A stretch of 64,000 nt of DNA. It comes from Enoplosus armatus (Eukaryota > Chordata > Actinopteri > Centrarchiformes > Enoplosidae). The notes beneath the pieces are model-generated. The model ran no database searches. It saw only the letters and a program-made list of their open reading frames with translations, and had not been told where the DNA came from. The translations under genes and the position numbers were made by a program. The DNA is taken from positions 15,902,833-15,966,832 of the forward strand of contig NC_092189.1 of the NCBI RefSeq assembly GCF_043641665.1, in the 5' to 3' direction. Each line of letters starts with the position of its first letter. Position 1 is the first letter of the stretch. Of this stretch, positions 38,346 through 51,800 are shown piece by piece.

Positions 38346-40395
38346 GTAGCTAATGCTAACCGCTTGTTAGCTTGTTAGCCAGATGTTGTTGTTGCTGCTG
38401 GATGAGGTCATAAACGTTCAACAGAGCCGAAAAGTCAAAGTATCCCAGTTAGTGTGCGACATTCTGTTAAAACCCTTGAAATATCCGGCATTTCTTCTGT
38501 TCAGGGAACAGGCTTGTCGGACTACATAGCTGGCAGTTTGTGGCAGAGTTAGCTAGTTACACTACAGCGGAGAGACTTTGCTATGGACTCCCTCCTCCTT
38601 CTTCTGTCCCTCTCCCCGCTTAGTTATTCGTCGATTCGGCTTCATCATCTTGTTTTTTATCGGCGGTTGGCAACAAGTATGAAGCCCATAACGCCACCTT
38701 CTGCCGCGGAGTGTGGACTGAATGCAGCTTTCTCAGCCTTGACAATAACATCAAAGAAAATCTGCAACATCATGAAGTAAATTCATAATTATTTTCATAT
38801 CAAGCTCACACTCAAGGGAGTGTCATGCTCATCACATGTGTGCTGAGTTTGGGATTACCTACCACCCAATGATACATCTCTCAGCAGAGCTTGTTTTACC
38901 AATGAATTAAGGTCACATTTTTTTATTTTCTCTTAGACATACAGTACATATGACAGGTTCACCCTGAATTGAATCCCCTGTGGTTCACTGTACATTAGTT
39001 CTTTAACTTTTCAAGTACAATTTGTGAAACATTGAACAGAAGCATCACTGTAAACAGACCACAATTCTCACTAACACAGTCTTTATCATCTAGAATGACT
39101 TGCTTTGTAATGTACCACACTGGTTTCAACATTTTTACATGACATGACCCAAAACAAACGTAGGCAGATAATTAGCTAAATTAACTGAGGCTGAATCTGT
39201 GGCCTCACTGTTATTTTATAGAATATGTTGCGTTTAAAATTTATTTGAAATGCAAATACTCTGATGTTAATCTTAATAATGATTGTAATTAACCTAGGAC
39301 AGATACGTAGCAAGATTTCATGTATTACACTCTTTATTGTTTATAGCCCAGTGGCGGGAAGTAAATTTCCTCAAGTAATGTGCTTACAAATTAAAGGTAC
39401 TTTACTTGAGTATTTCCATTTTTTGCAACTTTATACTTCTACTCCACTACATCTCAGAGACAGATATTGTACTTATTACTACCACTACATTTGTCTGACA
39501 GCTTTAGTTACTTTACAACTTTTCATGACCTTCCTGTCTCCTACTTCTTAAGTTAAACTGCTATAACTATTTGAAAACACCTTGGATTAGCTGAAAACAG
39601 CTGGGGGGGTTTTGACTTTTTTGAAATATATGGTTCTCATAGGACAGTGACACGACAAACATATGATATAGAAGATGATGCATTGCTGTAGATTAAACTA
39701 CCTAACAGTATATAAAGTAGTTAGAATTACCACAACTTGAAACATCCACAGCAGTAAAATGAAACATACACATTAATGCAGCAGTAATATTAATCCAGAA
39801 ACATCATATATAATAATAAAACAGTGACAGGGACCATTGTACTGCAGAATGAGTACTTTTGATACTTTAAGTACATTTTGTTGATAATACTTACATACTT
39901 TTACTTAGGTAAGGTTTAAAACCTTTCTGTCTACTGCCTTTCCCGAGGCCATTTAAAGATAATACATTTTTAGGCTTTTGCACTTAAATCTTTTAAATCT
40001 ACTGTATTTCTACTATTATCTTTAAATTGTTGTTCTTAAATCGTATTTAGTTTTTCTTTCGTAAATTGTCTTATTTCCTGTCTTATTTGTTTCATATGTT
40101 CATGCCTGTCTATGCTTTATGTAAAGCACTTTGGGTATGAAATGTATTATACAGATAAACTTACTTTGCCTTGTAGTGGAGTATTTTTACAGTGTGGTAT
40201 TGCTACTTAGGATCTAAATACTTCTTCCACCACTATTAGAGTCACTTGGCCATTAAAGACAATACATGGTTAAGGAGGAGCAGTTAAATTATTTTAAAAG
40301 TAAAATAAATGTCTGTGTGTAATGTCAGTCCTCTACTTAAACTTCAGAGCAGAAGGATGCTTTAGCAGTAACTTAACTCATACATGTGACTTCTC
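38346..40395. other. Intergenic: ocrl upstream and eva1c downstream
   Basis: No supported gene. Repeated 'gttagctagct' phrases lie at about 37980-38100 and 38340-38380. From about 39355 to 40235 there is an 'AGTACTT' repeat copy, and 40115-40135 ('gtaaagcactttgggtatga') looks like a LINE 3' end. The 3' UTR of the minus-strand eva1c gene should begin at 40395 and run down into the repeat; a possible AATAAA on that strand lies near 39240. Confidence 0.45.
39355..40235. repeat. 'AGTACTT' dispersed repeat
   Basis: Contains 'tactttacttgagtatttcc', 'acttctactccactacatct' and near its end 'gtagtggagtatttttacag' and 'aatacttcttccaccactat', the left and right ends of a repeat also seen at 12445-13340 and 51410-51680. 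It probably contributes to the eva1c 3' region. Confidence 0.6.
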
Positions 40396-43300
40396 TCAAT
40401 TGTTGTAGGTTTTAATCTTGTGAATGGCATATGGGCTGGAGTCTCGATGTGGCCAGATGTCTCCATTGGGCAGATCTCTCGTCTGTTCCACCTCACGTTC
40501 GACCATCTCTACCGTCAAAGTGGAAGGACTGAAGATGTCTGTTGTGCGGTAGGATTGTGTGAGGCGGCGGAAGGACGACGTGTCTGAGATGTCATCGTCA
40601 AACAGGTCCTCCATGAGCTCCTTGCGCTGTCTGCGAGATGCTTTCAGCTCATCGTTCAGCTCAGAAACCAGATCTTTAACATCCCTCACTATTGTGGAGC
40701 GCAGGCCAAACAGGCAGAGCAGGAAAACCAGACCAGCACAGATGCCGGAGACAAAGTACAGAGCCACTCGCTCTGGGAGACCTGGAAGAGAGGCATGCAG
40801 TGAGATCAAACTGAAGTCAAAATGTGCTGGCATAAGACACAGTTGTCCATCCTGTCCAACATCCTGACCTTCTGCACCAAATTATCTCTTAAAGGACTAT
40901 AATGGTGTATATAATTTACTACAAATTTCTTACACTTTGCATTACTGTTGACAATTTACCAAAAGATGGCCTAAGTTTTTACATTGTTTAATGTGCTTTT
41001 AACTTCCCAAGAAACCACTGACTCCATTTCCTGTCAGTGCTATATGAAAATACACCTGCAGAGGCTTTAAACTCAATCAAAATAGGCACTTGATCACTGG
41101 GAACATTAAGTTGTCTTTAATGTCTTTATTTTATTTTTTTTTACATTTTACTTTATTTTTGCCTGGTAATGTAGTTAAAACCACAGATTTTATTGAAAAG
41201 TCCTTTTTCGGCAGTTTAATTGTGTGCATATGGAAACATTCAACAATCAAAAGATTTCAACAATCAAAAGTTAGTTCTGGATTACAAAAATCTGTAAATT
41301 TCACATGAATTTTGTCCATAAGTGTCCATATTGGCTGTCGGTTCTCTTAACATGGATGTTTGAATTTTCAGCCATCAAATGAACACACCATCCAGGGGGG
41401 AAAAAGAAATCCAAGCTTTCAGCTGTATTACCACTATATGATAATGTGGTGTTGACAAAACATTTGAAGACAATTAAATGTTTACTGATTGATTACCTGA
41501 TTATCTTAAGCAGCTTTCACAAGGGCAAGTTGATTTTAATACACTGTAATAAACTGTAAAGTGAACGAATGGCTGACTGAAATTAAGAAAAAAATATGCA
41601 TTACTATAAAAAACTATGATATTCTTTGGAAAATGTCAGCAGTAGTGCAACATTTTTATGCAAATTATGTATTACTTCATAGAGAAATGAGGGGAGCAGT
41701 TCAATGCAGAAAACATTTTTTTAATGTGCTCAGTTTGTGCAGAAAGTGAAAATCCTATTGTCAATCAATAAGATGTAAATGTGGTGTGACTGAGCATATG
41801 AAAATAACATTTTTTATTTTGTTTTATTGAAAGACTCCCCTCAGTTTTTCATTTTTAAAACATGCAAAACCCCCTGTATGGCCCTTTAAATATGATCTAC
41901 AACAATGATAAGACATGTACATGCAACCCTAGCCTGAGGTCTACAGGCATCAGTGCACATACCCAATATTTTTTCAATGATCTCCAGAGAGTTGGTTAAG
42001 AGCACGTTTTGAGGCCTGTAGGTGGGGCCAGTGTACCATCCACCTGCAGGTGAAGAGGGGTCTGGGCTCAGACGCCAGTCAAAGTCTGCTGCATGCAACA
42101 AAAACCTGAGAAGTTTCAGTCTCACTCTCACCATGTGTGTAGTCTGAGATCATGAAAGGATCTGTCGACCCTCGACCCACATCTTCCAGAAGATACCGAG
42201 GCACTGAAGGGAAAATTAGAGTTGGGGTTTTTTTTTTAACATCATGCAGCAAACTATGTCAGTCACAAGCAGAAACATCCGGTTCGTCACGTACCACAAG
42301 TGAAGGACACTCGCAGGTGTTTCCTGGTGCCGGGGAAGCAGGGGTCCCCGAAGGTTTGAGTATCGGCCAGTAATGAGCAGTTCGCTCTGCTGTGACATCT
42401 GCGTGACACCTTCCTCAGAGCCGAAGGTGACAAGCACTCTGGAATAAATCAAGTTTAGTAAATGTAATCAGTTTAATATTGTACCATTATGCTCTGGTCT
42501 CAAATATCAGCTGTGATTAGCAACAATAAAGTTGTGATTGAACAGTCTTACTGAAGATGCACCACTGAATGGATCGTTTCTGTGCATAATTCAATTAATG
42601 TTTTATTAATGTGTACTTATAGATGAACACCAATTATTCTCCATTGTGTCTATAGAACTGCTATTTGTTCCAACTTGATGACAGTTAAGCGCCCTGTTTC
42701 AGACCCATGTCAGTATGCGATCCAGGTTCCTGAGGACAGTAAGGACTGCCATGCAGCAGGTGTCCAAATGTTGCGGAGTAGATGGCGAGGACGGTCTCAT
42801 TTTTACACATCAGCCTCAGACGCTCATTTTCACACACCAGCCTTGTGCGGTGGTGCTCTGAAAAACAGATACACATAATTACAGAAAGGAGTATTTTGAT
42901 GAACATCTAGTAAAGAAACTTTAACAATCACCCACACTTTCAACTGCATTAACCTGCAATGAAAATGTTGCTGTAACAAAAACAAAAGTAGAGATGATGT
43001 TAACTGTGATGGATCACCTATATCTCAATTGGGTTTCAAGTTACTACAAGTTGATTTTCATACAGAAATGATCAGAAAACAGTAGCTGCCCGGAAGGTAG
43101 AAAAAGATGCATTCAATAAAACGATGGCAATAGTGGTTCTCACCAAAACAAAAACAACCCGAGGTCTTTTCCAGAGCTTTCAACCATATAAACACTTCCC
43201 CTCATTAGCAGATGGAGTTTGTTTTCAGTTTTCATGAAGATACATTTGTTGACAAGTTTAACTTCGACGAGAAGTCCCAAAAGTGCGATGGATGAAATCA

Positions 43301-44697
43301 CAACAGCTACTGAGAGCACGTATCAACAGATGCAACAGATCTCCATGACAACTGAGCAAACGTCATCCTCTGATGAAGACCGTCTGATATGGTTGAAAGC
43401 TCTGAAAAAAGCTTGTAAAATGACCTTGAGTTGGGATTGTTTTGTTAAAGTACTATTTCAGGTCAACAATGAACTTCCATGCTTCACTAATCCTTTGGAA
43501 AATGGTGGACATTAATATAAAGTACATGCAGTGATAGGTGTAAAGATGCAAAACACACGATTTGGGTTTCTTACTATCAGTTTAGCAACGTAAGTAAAAG
43601 ACAATCAGCTGATTCAAATGTTGGCACCCTGACTACTGTTCTAGTCATATAGTTGTCTATATAATAAGTATTGGACCTTAACGACATGCAGTACCTGGTC
43701 TGCACTTGTAGGCGACTAGAAGGTACTTGCTGGTGAGAGGACAGGGGTCCTGCCCAAACACTGGACTGAAGACGGGGATGTGACAGGACCGGCGATCCTG
43801 ACACTCTGACAGCACTTTCTGCAATAAGAAAAAACACGTTGACTACTGTAATCTTCTGAGTGAGTCATGAAAGCATTCGAGGAAGGCTTTACTAAAAGTT
43901 TGTGGCTTTATATACCTCAATGGCAACCGGGGAAGTGCATTCTTTATCCTCCTCCACAGTTATGTTTGTGTTTGCAGAGGGACACAAATGCTGATTAGGA
44001 ACACGACGTCCGTAGAAAGCTGAGAGGACGGTCACAGACGTCCTGGAGGGACACTCGATGATGAGCATGTCTCCTTCACAGGCATGAGCCGTGTGGTTCT
44101 TCAGGATGGTGTGAAGGTATCCTAGAAAAGAACACAAGGTGATGCTAATTTCACTTTTATGCATCTGCAGATTGTGGCAGATCGCTTTTAAGTCAGTTAG
44201 CATATACAGGTGGGAAAAAAGAACAGTGCAGCAAATCAGCAGGCACGAAAACATACACAACAGTGTGATGATATCTAATCTCAAACAGTGTTTTAATGTG
44301 TCTTTCATCTCATTTGAATATATAGATAAGTAACTCCTCTTTTACTTACGTCAGTAATAAACAAGAGTTTCAGATTTGATTTATTGCTAACAAGTCAATT
44401 ATTTACCCTTGTTAACAAAGCAGAGATGACTGGTTGACGCAGTTATTATTACAAAATAATATATAATTTAGCAGCCCTTCATTGTCTATAATTGGCAAGT
44501 CAATAGTGTGACTAGTGTGATGCTTTTTTTAGTCCTTTTTAGCAGCTCAGCCCTGGTTGTCAACTGGGTGGTGTCCCAGTCGCTGGGTGTAGCTCTCCAG
44601 GACAATATTTGGACCATATGACCACTCATACAAACATACAAGGCAACAACAGAACATGGACACTGAAGTGAAGTCTCCCCTCCCATGTGTGCTTCCC

Positions 44698-44733
<36 letters not shown>

Positions 44734-45267
44734 AGTTTGAAGCTTCAGGGAGCAAATGAGAGGCAGTACCAGGCACTCGCTCACAATGAACTATTATAAG
44801 CCCCTCTGAGCATGCAGTCGCACAACAAAATGGAAATCGCTGCTGAGGTCAGATAGAGAGGTACACAGCTCACAATAGAGGTGTCTGAGTCAAAAGCTAC
44901 CGTTGGCTTTATCATTGTTAGCAAAACATCATCCATCACATTGTATTGCCAGGAATCAGAACAACTCAACTTTTTTAGGAGTAACTAGTCCTACTCTGTG
45001 TGAAGATCTTAGTTCAGGACCCTGATTCTGGTCTTTCAGCATGAGCTGGACCAGCTGTTTGAAAAGCAGGATGTGCAGAAAAAAAAATGGGATGCTTAAT
45101 GTGTCTCTGAAGCTTAAAAAATAACTGGTCAGCATTTTGACTTTCTCCTGAGAAAGGCAAATATTGATGTAAAAAACGAGGCACTTACTGGAGAAATCAG
45201 GAGTCGAAGGTGCTGCTTGTGTCTTCAGAGCCAAAAGAAGAGGTAGAAAGAGGCAGAAGAACTCCAT
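40396..45267 (-). CDS. eva1c: EVA1C-type membrane protein with two SUEL lectin domains
   Basis: Eight exons join in phase to 429 residues (human EVA1C 441): 45189-45267, 43916-44121, 43695-43818, 42705-42857, 42295-42438, 42132-42203, 41963-42088 and 40396-40781. Order: signal peptide (1 to about 18, LFLPLLLALKTQA), SUEL/galactose-binding lectin domain 1 (about 39-136; HACEGD, SAFYGR, FGQDPCP, KYLLVAYKC), domain 2 (about 137-236; RLVCENERL, IYSATFG, FGDPCFPGTRKHL), a stalk, one membrane helix (about 307-328, VALYFVSGICAGLVFLLCLF) and an EVA1 cytoplasmic tail ending DIWPHRDSSPYAIHK. Family knowledge: EVA-1 binds Slit and heparin and acts with Robo/Unc-40 in axon guidance. The start at 45267 has a strong Kozak context (GCGCCATGG); an in-frame ATG at 45285 would add six residues. 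Human EVA1C is on chromosome 21, so this position next to ocrl is unexpected; a paralogue is possible. Confidence 0.92.
44703..44730. repeat. (GT)n microsatellite
   Basis: About 14 GT units in the first intron of the eva1c-type gene. Confidence 0.9.
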
Positions 45268-45644
45268 GGCGCTGTCATTGTGCATATCCTGCACAACAGA
45301 CCCCGAGGTTTGTTGTAATGAGTTGTTGTGCGATTGACTCACTGGGAGAGAGCGGTCAGTAGGTCAATGTGGCCATTGTGTTTACAAGAAACTGCCACCC
45401 CCCCTTCAGCAATAAAAAACATCACAGTTGATTGCGTTGAACAGAGCGGACAACTGAGCTCCAGTGTTGCTTTGGATGAGCTTGGGAGGATGTCGCATGT
45501 GTGGATGCATGTACATTTAGAAAATGAAAGAATCAAACTAAAAGGCACATACTGCAAAAGCCTCTGATGTGACTCCTCTTTCGATTAGTTGTTGCAGCTT
45601 GGGGCTTAAGTACAAGGACGACGTTGTTTCATATTGTGAGTTTT

Positions 45645-46010
45645 ATGAATAGTTTACCATTTTGAGAAATGCACTCATTTGCTTTATTTCACATAGTTAG
45701 ATGATCAGTACCACTTGCATGTCTGTGTGTTAAGTACAGAGCTCAGGAGCTACAGCCGGAATGCTAGCTTAGCATAAAGACTCAAAGCAGGGGGAAACAG
45801 TTCTCAAAAATATGCCTACCAACAACTTTAAGGCTCACTTATTAACATGTTGCATCTCATTTGTTTGATCCATGCACAAAGAGAAATGTAAAAATGACAA
45901 TAGGCTTTTTTCATGTCCCAGTAGGAAAAGCACAGGTGTAAATATCTGCTGAGGAAAAGCCTTTTTGCAGTTTTAGGGGGGTTGTAAAGTGACAGGAAGT
46001 CAGAGACAAC
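45645..46010. mobile_element. Palindromic MITE-like element, copy D (partial)
   Basis: Starts with 'gaatagtttaccattttgag' and includes 'tagcttagcataaagactca', 'gggggaaacag' and 'tcatttgtttgatccatgca', phrases in the order seen in the left half of 13865-14741. The mirrored right half is missing. Confidence 0.6.
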
Positions 46011-46367
46011 AGGTCAATCATCCACCTTGCACTTCTGTGAAATGTCACTAGCTACAGTGCGGATTGCCAGATACGGCCTGTGAGCAGAGGTTTTAGTATA
46101 TGTCTCAGGTACGCTGGCACCACACCTGGCAACTTCACTGTGGCGACAAATCACCAGGAAGTCACTGCGCTCGGCCGTTGTTCACTAAGAAATACTAACA
46201 ACGCATAAATTGCCCCAAAATGTTATGTGTCTATGGTTGTTGTTGTTGTTGTTTTCTCTATAGAAATGTCAAAAGACAGTCTCATTGAATTCATTATAGA
46301 TCCTGTAGAGGCTCACTGGCATGTTATTATTTTGTTTACAGGATAACATCTTTAACATCATGACCTT

Positions 46368-46369
<2 letters not shown>

Positions 46370-46423
<54 letters not shown>
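46370..46423. repeat. (GT)27 microsatellite
   Basis: A pure GT run of about 54 bases, the longest perfect dinucleotide array in the window, between the divergent eva1c and clic2 genes. Confidence 0.95.
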
Positions 46424-46426
<3 letters not shown>

Positions 46427-47601
46427 TGCAAAATCAAGACTCATTCTCTTGGACTGGGTTGTCAACATTGAGGGTCCTGTTTATGGAGATAAGGCGCTGG
46501 TTTCCAGGAGGTCACTTCCAGCTGCTGTGTGTGTCCAGTGGAGATATGTGTATCTCTCTCCATGAGATGGGGCTTTCCTATCTTTTTGTCTGTGGAGGAG
46601 GAAGTGAACGGCCACTGGCGAATTAAACGCGTTTCCACTGTTGCCAGTCTTTTCCAGGAATACTCAGGAAACCCTTTCTGTTGAACGTCCTCTCTGCGTA
46701 GCCAGAATGAGTTAGTTTCAGTTTACATTAAAGCTTGTGATTTTAACCTCAATTTCCCTTTTACACATCCTTTCTTTCCCAACCGTGTGTGACGGCTGTT
46801 GTCATATCAACCAAACACAAGCATGAAATACGTATGGAGTCATTCACCAGTGCTGAGGACATTATCAGTAATTGCAGCCACTTGTGATGGTGAACTAAAA
46901 TGAATATGTGACTGGCACTCCAGCCATTTATCACACAAGCTCCAATAAACACTCCTCCCATGAGCAGCGGAGTGGACGTAATAATGGTGGCTGATAATTT
47001 CAAAGGAGAAGCCCACGTTTTAATCATGTGTGTGAGTAAGAGTGACACTCCCACCTTATACTCCAGTAATATTCCATTCACTCCCATAGGAAGTGTCAGT
47101 AAAGTGACTAATAATTCCTTAAAACTACTCTGTCTCGGAAGAGGGGTTGCAACAAATCACAGGCCGAAACCTCCCTGACTTTTTAGACATTTAAAACGAA
47201 AGAGGAGGATGCTTTTTTTTTTACAACTTTCTTTTCGTTACATTGTTTTTCATCAAATTTCCAGGATTTGTTTGGAATTTCAATGTGATGGGTTTGTTTT
47301 AAATGGCACAGAGCCATATGAAACAAATTACATGGTACAGTGCCCGTTATCTTCTCCTTGTGACGCGTTGCATAACCCTGCCCATGTAGTTCATCTTATT
47401 TCTTTAGGGAAGTGGGCATGGGGACTTTATCATAGAATTCCCCTTCCCCTATTTACTGTAAGTGATACCATGTTATAAGAAACTACTACTGAACTGAGCC
47501 CTCAGCCCCAGAGGACATGTGGTCACGTTCATTAATGTATTTACCAAGACAGCTTTGCTCATCATTACTAATTACCACTTACAAAAAGTATAGTATTCAG
47601 T

Positions 47602-47621
47602 GGGGGGGTGGGGGGGGGGGG
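47602..47621. repeat. Poly-G run
   Basis: Twenty bases of G broken by a single T; a possible quadruplex on the plus strand. Other homopolymers in the window are C at 3059-3071 and 9559-9575 and T at 33273-33293. Confidence 0.85.
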
Positions 47622-47874
47622 TATCAAATGCCTTGAACTGTAAAGCACAAAGAATTTTTTAATACTAACTTTCTTCACACCTCAACTAATCCAAAACACA
47701 TCACCAATCGAAAGTAACTTTTTTTCTCCTTCCTTTTTACACCAAAACACTGTGGGGATTCCCCACTACCATGATGACTTACTCAAAACACTTTGTTTGA
47801 AAAAACAAACCCCAACTTAACTTGACCTCCTCTCGGTTCAGCAGAGTAAAAAACATTATACAATTAGCCAAATA

Positions 47875-48030
47875 TACACTGTACTTAGTGGTGGTAGGAA
47901 TATTCACAGATTTTACATAAGAAAGTTGCAATACCACAATGTAAAACTACTCCATTACAAGTAGAAGTCCTGCATTTAAACTTTTACTAGGGTGAAAATA
48001 TTTACTGAATATATTCTATAGTACTTGAGT
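47875..48030 (-). repeat. 'AGTACTT' dispersed repeat, short copy
   Basis: Contains 'tgcaataccacaatgtaaaa' and 'ctccattacaagtagaagtc', the reverse of the end seen near 40180. No coding; upstream of clic2. Confidence 0.55.
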
Positions 48031-48536
48031 ACTACTGGCATTTTAAGAAGACATTAGGTGGATTTTCGTATGTTAAAAAGCACTGAAGCAAATCATTATT
48101 TTAACGTTTTTATTTCATCATTGTAGCAAAAATATACTCATTAATCACCATTAAATTACAAAACACACACCAAAATAAATCAGCATGACTTCTAAACTGT
48201 ATGTTTAGGTATTTCGTACATTCCTCTGGCCAAAGCAGACATATTATACATGATTTATTCAACCAGGAGTGAGACTTTGTGCCTTCAAATTAGATGAGGT
48301 GTCTGTGCTGTTTCCCAGTGTCCCTCAATACACAGTGAGTACTTTGCAGTAAGTGCAGCCTTCCTGTGAAAAGTGCTCCTAGTCTATTATTCTTTCCATA
48401 TCTAAATGTTTTGGAATGTGAGTGGCCCAAATTAATTGTCTGAATTTGTGTGAGTCACATGGTGTTATCATCCAATGTATTGCAATATGCAGAGGATCCT
48501 ATTTTAAGCTCTCTCCTCATAGAGTTTGGCTCTGGG

Positions 48537-48544
48537 TATATAAG
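48537..48544 (+). promoter_or_regulatory. clic2: TATA box of clic2
   Basis: TATATAAG preceded by GGG, 312 bases before the clic2 ATG. It predicts a start near 48567 and an unspliced 5' UTR of about 290 bases, which contains an upstream ATG (see findings). Inferred from motif and spacing. Confidence 0.55.
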
Positions 48545-48855
48545 AGTGTGTACCCCGCCCATCTCTCCAGATCCTCCCTCTCCCCTGACTTGTAAAGTAT
48601 GTTCAGAGCGATAGCCTCCAAGGAGCCCTCAGACAAAACACAACCGGCCGAGAGGTGCTGCACTTTCTCCTGACGTCCACGACCTCGAAGACACTTGAAA
48701 CCAGAGCTGCTCTTGTTCAAGGGCACTTTTATCAGCTTCCTCTCTTCATCTCTGTGGATATTTGGGGTGCAAATAACCACTGACTTAAGGAGGAGATTTG
48801 GGGAGCAAGAACTTGGAATTTAAAAAAAAGTAAATTAAACTTTATTTGAGTCAAC

Positions 48856-51800
48856 ATGGCACTTCGGCAGAACTCCGACAAGGATCCAAGCATCGAGTTG
48901 TTCATTAAGGTCAGTCATTTCTTTTCAGTTTCACTGATTACTTGACTGCAACATGTGAGGAAAAGCCACCTGAATTCACTGTCAAAAGAATGTGCTGTGT
49001 ATAATCCGACTCCACAATTTGTCTGTTTTATATTTAGAGGAAAGGATACAGGAAAACAAAGGAGTCACACTAGGATTTGCTGCTCACTTATCAGTACTGT
49101 AAAAGGGCAGAGATCCACAGTGTGTTGCTGTATGAGCGGCGTCAATCAGAGGACAACTCTCATTTTGATGGGTGCCATTTACAGATACCGTGTGCTCCAG
49201 ATGCTGAAGTGTTTGTATCCCAGCTGAGGGTCACAGCACATTTTTATCAGTGAACTCTGGCCACAGACAGACAGTCCACCTTATCATCGCACACCCAGGA
49301 GGAGCGGGGAGCATGCAGGGTGACTGGCCCCAAGCATGAACCAGGCACACCCACTTTACTTACGCACACATTCAGATATAGTCCTCTACATCAAGAAGTC
49401 ACATAAACAACTAATTTATCACCTCACGTTGTTGCCTAATGCCCAAACATTAAAATACATCATGATCCTTTCATTCTCCTACACCTGTATACAAATGTGT
49501 TTTTGTTAAAGGCATCTGTTAAGAGACACAGTGTCTGCTGATATATAAAACAAGGTCAAATGAAGCTTTAAAAAACAATACATTATGTCTCTCTGTAAAT
49601 TAAACATTCAACATTCAGTCACTTAAAGGAATAGTTTGAGATTTTTGGAAATATGCTCATTTGCTTTTTGTTGCTGAGATTTAGATGAGAATATCGATAC
49701 CACTCTCAGACTACAGCCCGCAGATGGTAAGCTTAGCTTAGCATAAAGACTGGAAACAAGGGGAAACAGCTAGCCTAGCTCTATCCAAAGCTATAAAAAT
49801 TATCTACCAGCACCTCTAAAGCTCATTAATTAACCTGTTATATCTTGTTTGTTTAATCTGTACAAAAATTTGTGTAAAAAGTCATATGTTTACAGGGAGT
49901 TATGTGCATGGAGAAGAAATTCAAGAAATAGTCTGGGACATAAACCCACATAAAACAGCAAATTATTGTTTTTACACTTACATTTTTTAATAATTAAATT
50001 AATTAAACAAACAATATCTAGAGGTGCTGGCAGATTTTGTTACCTTTGGACTGAACCAGACCGTACAGATGAGAGTGCAGAGCAAATGTTAGCGTCTGTT
50101 GTTTTCCACTACAACACAATGCCTGTTTTTCTCCTCCATGGAGGAAACTGCCATTAAATATGTCAGACACGCCTTTCACTTGCAAGATCACTTGTTTATC
50201 AGCAGAAAGGAAAATAAGAGATATTGTGACTGCTCCACCAGTTTTTTGTTTTTTTTGTGGCTCATTTGGTCATAAAAGTAAAATTGTGTTAATTTCTCTG
50301 TTTTTCAGGCTGGACATGATGGTGAAAACGTGGGGAACTGCCCCTTCTGCCAAAGGCTCTTTATGGTTTTGTGGCTGAAAGGAGTCAAGTTTACAGTGAC
50401 CACTGTGGACATGAGGAAGTAAGCACCCCCTCCTCTGGCACAAACACTTCCTGAGCATCTGGTCTCAGGGACTTTCACACAGAGATCTATTAAGAGAGTT
50501 TCATTCCGTAATCCAAACCATTTCTCACTTATCAATAGGTGTGTTGCTCCCTCTGTCAAACAGAGGTCGGAGGGAGGGGCCCGCGCAAAGTGTACAAAGA
50601 GCTCTGTGTCGCTTTCAAACAAACACCTTCTTTAATTGAGGCTTTATTGTGTGAATTTCTCAGGGTCATTACCGGTGAGCAAATAAGATCAGGATGCTGA
50701 TAATTGAGTGATTCAGACTGCACACACACACACTCACTACAGGCCTCTTAAACAGCCGACCGCTCCCAGCGCCGTGTGTTTTTATAGCTAAACAAACAGC
50801 CTGTTGAAATCATTAATCCAATGTGCCACATTTGATCCTGACATTTTGACGTGCTCGATAACAGTCTGATTGAATGAATACTTCTATAACCAACTCAGAT
50901 TTCTCCCCCTCCCCGCCCTTCTTCCTCTCCATCTTTCTACGTCCTCTCCAGGAAGCCAGCTGAGCTCAAAGACCTGGCCCCCGGGACCAACCCCCCTTTC
51001 CTCCTCTACAACGGCACCCTCAAAACAGACTTCATCAAAATCGAGGAGTTCCTTGAGCAAACACTGGCTCCTCCCAGGTATTGTTGTCGCTTGATCATTA
51101 AACAAATATCAATGAAGTGCGAGTTTCATTCTCATCAAACAAAGGTTACTCCCAGGCTTCTCCTCTCTTCTCTCCCCCACAGGTATCCTCATCTCAGCCC
51201 ACTAAACAAAGAGTCCTTTGACGTGGGTGCCGACATTTTTGCAAAGTTCTCTGCTTTCATCAAGAACAGTCCAAATAACGCCTGTAAGTTGGGGCTGTTG
51301 TAATTCATTAAACATGTGACAGCTCATAATGTTTTCACTTATTCTCACCTACATGGATGTGAGATAAACTGTTTAGGAAATGGATAGTAAAATATATTCT
51401 TAATGTGTCATCACAGGATTACAACATTGTACTTTCTTACTGCACTACATTTATTTGAAAGCTATAGTTAATAGTTATTACTCAGATTAAGAATGTGTCT
51501 ACAAAATATATGATCAGCCTCCAAAATATAATGTAATATTATAATAGAAACACTCTGCATAATGAGTACTTTTATTTTGCTATTAAAACAGTTACATTGA
51601 AACAGCTTAAATTTACTTTTACTGTCACTTTTTCTTTTACTTAAATAAAGGATCTGAATACTTATTCCACCACTGATCAAAAGTAATAGTATTATATTTG
51701 TGATACTTTGATGTGTACGCAGCATTTTATTTTGTAGCTGGCTGATTTACACTCATAGTCTGTTTGGTTACATAAAACGGAAGCACTGCGTACCTGTAGT

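Larger units (their letters stand above)
45268..48536. other. Intergenic region between eva1c and clic2 (divergent promoters)
   Basis: The eva1c and clic2 genes are divergent across this 3.3 kb. It holds a palindromic MITE-like copy (45645-46010), a (GT)27 array (46370-46423), a G-rich run (47602-47621) and an 'AGTACTT' repeat copy (47875-48030). No additional gene is supported. Confidence 0.5.

Noticed and set aside
38583..38780. Plus-strand frame near the ocrl promoter, considered as a divergent gene
   Set aside because: Short, low-complexity start and no recognisable domain or splice continuation.
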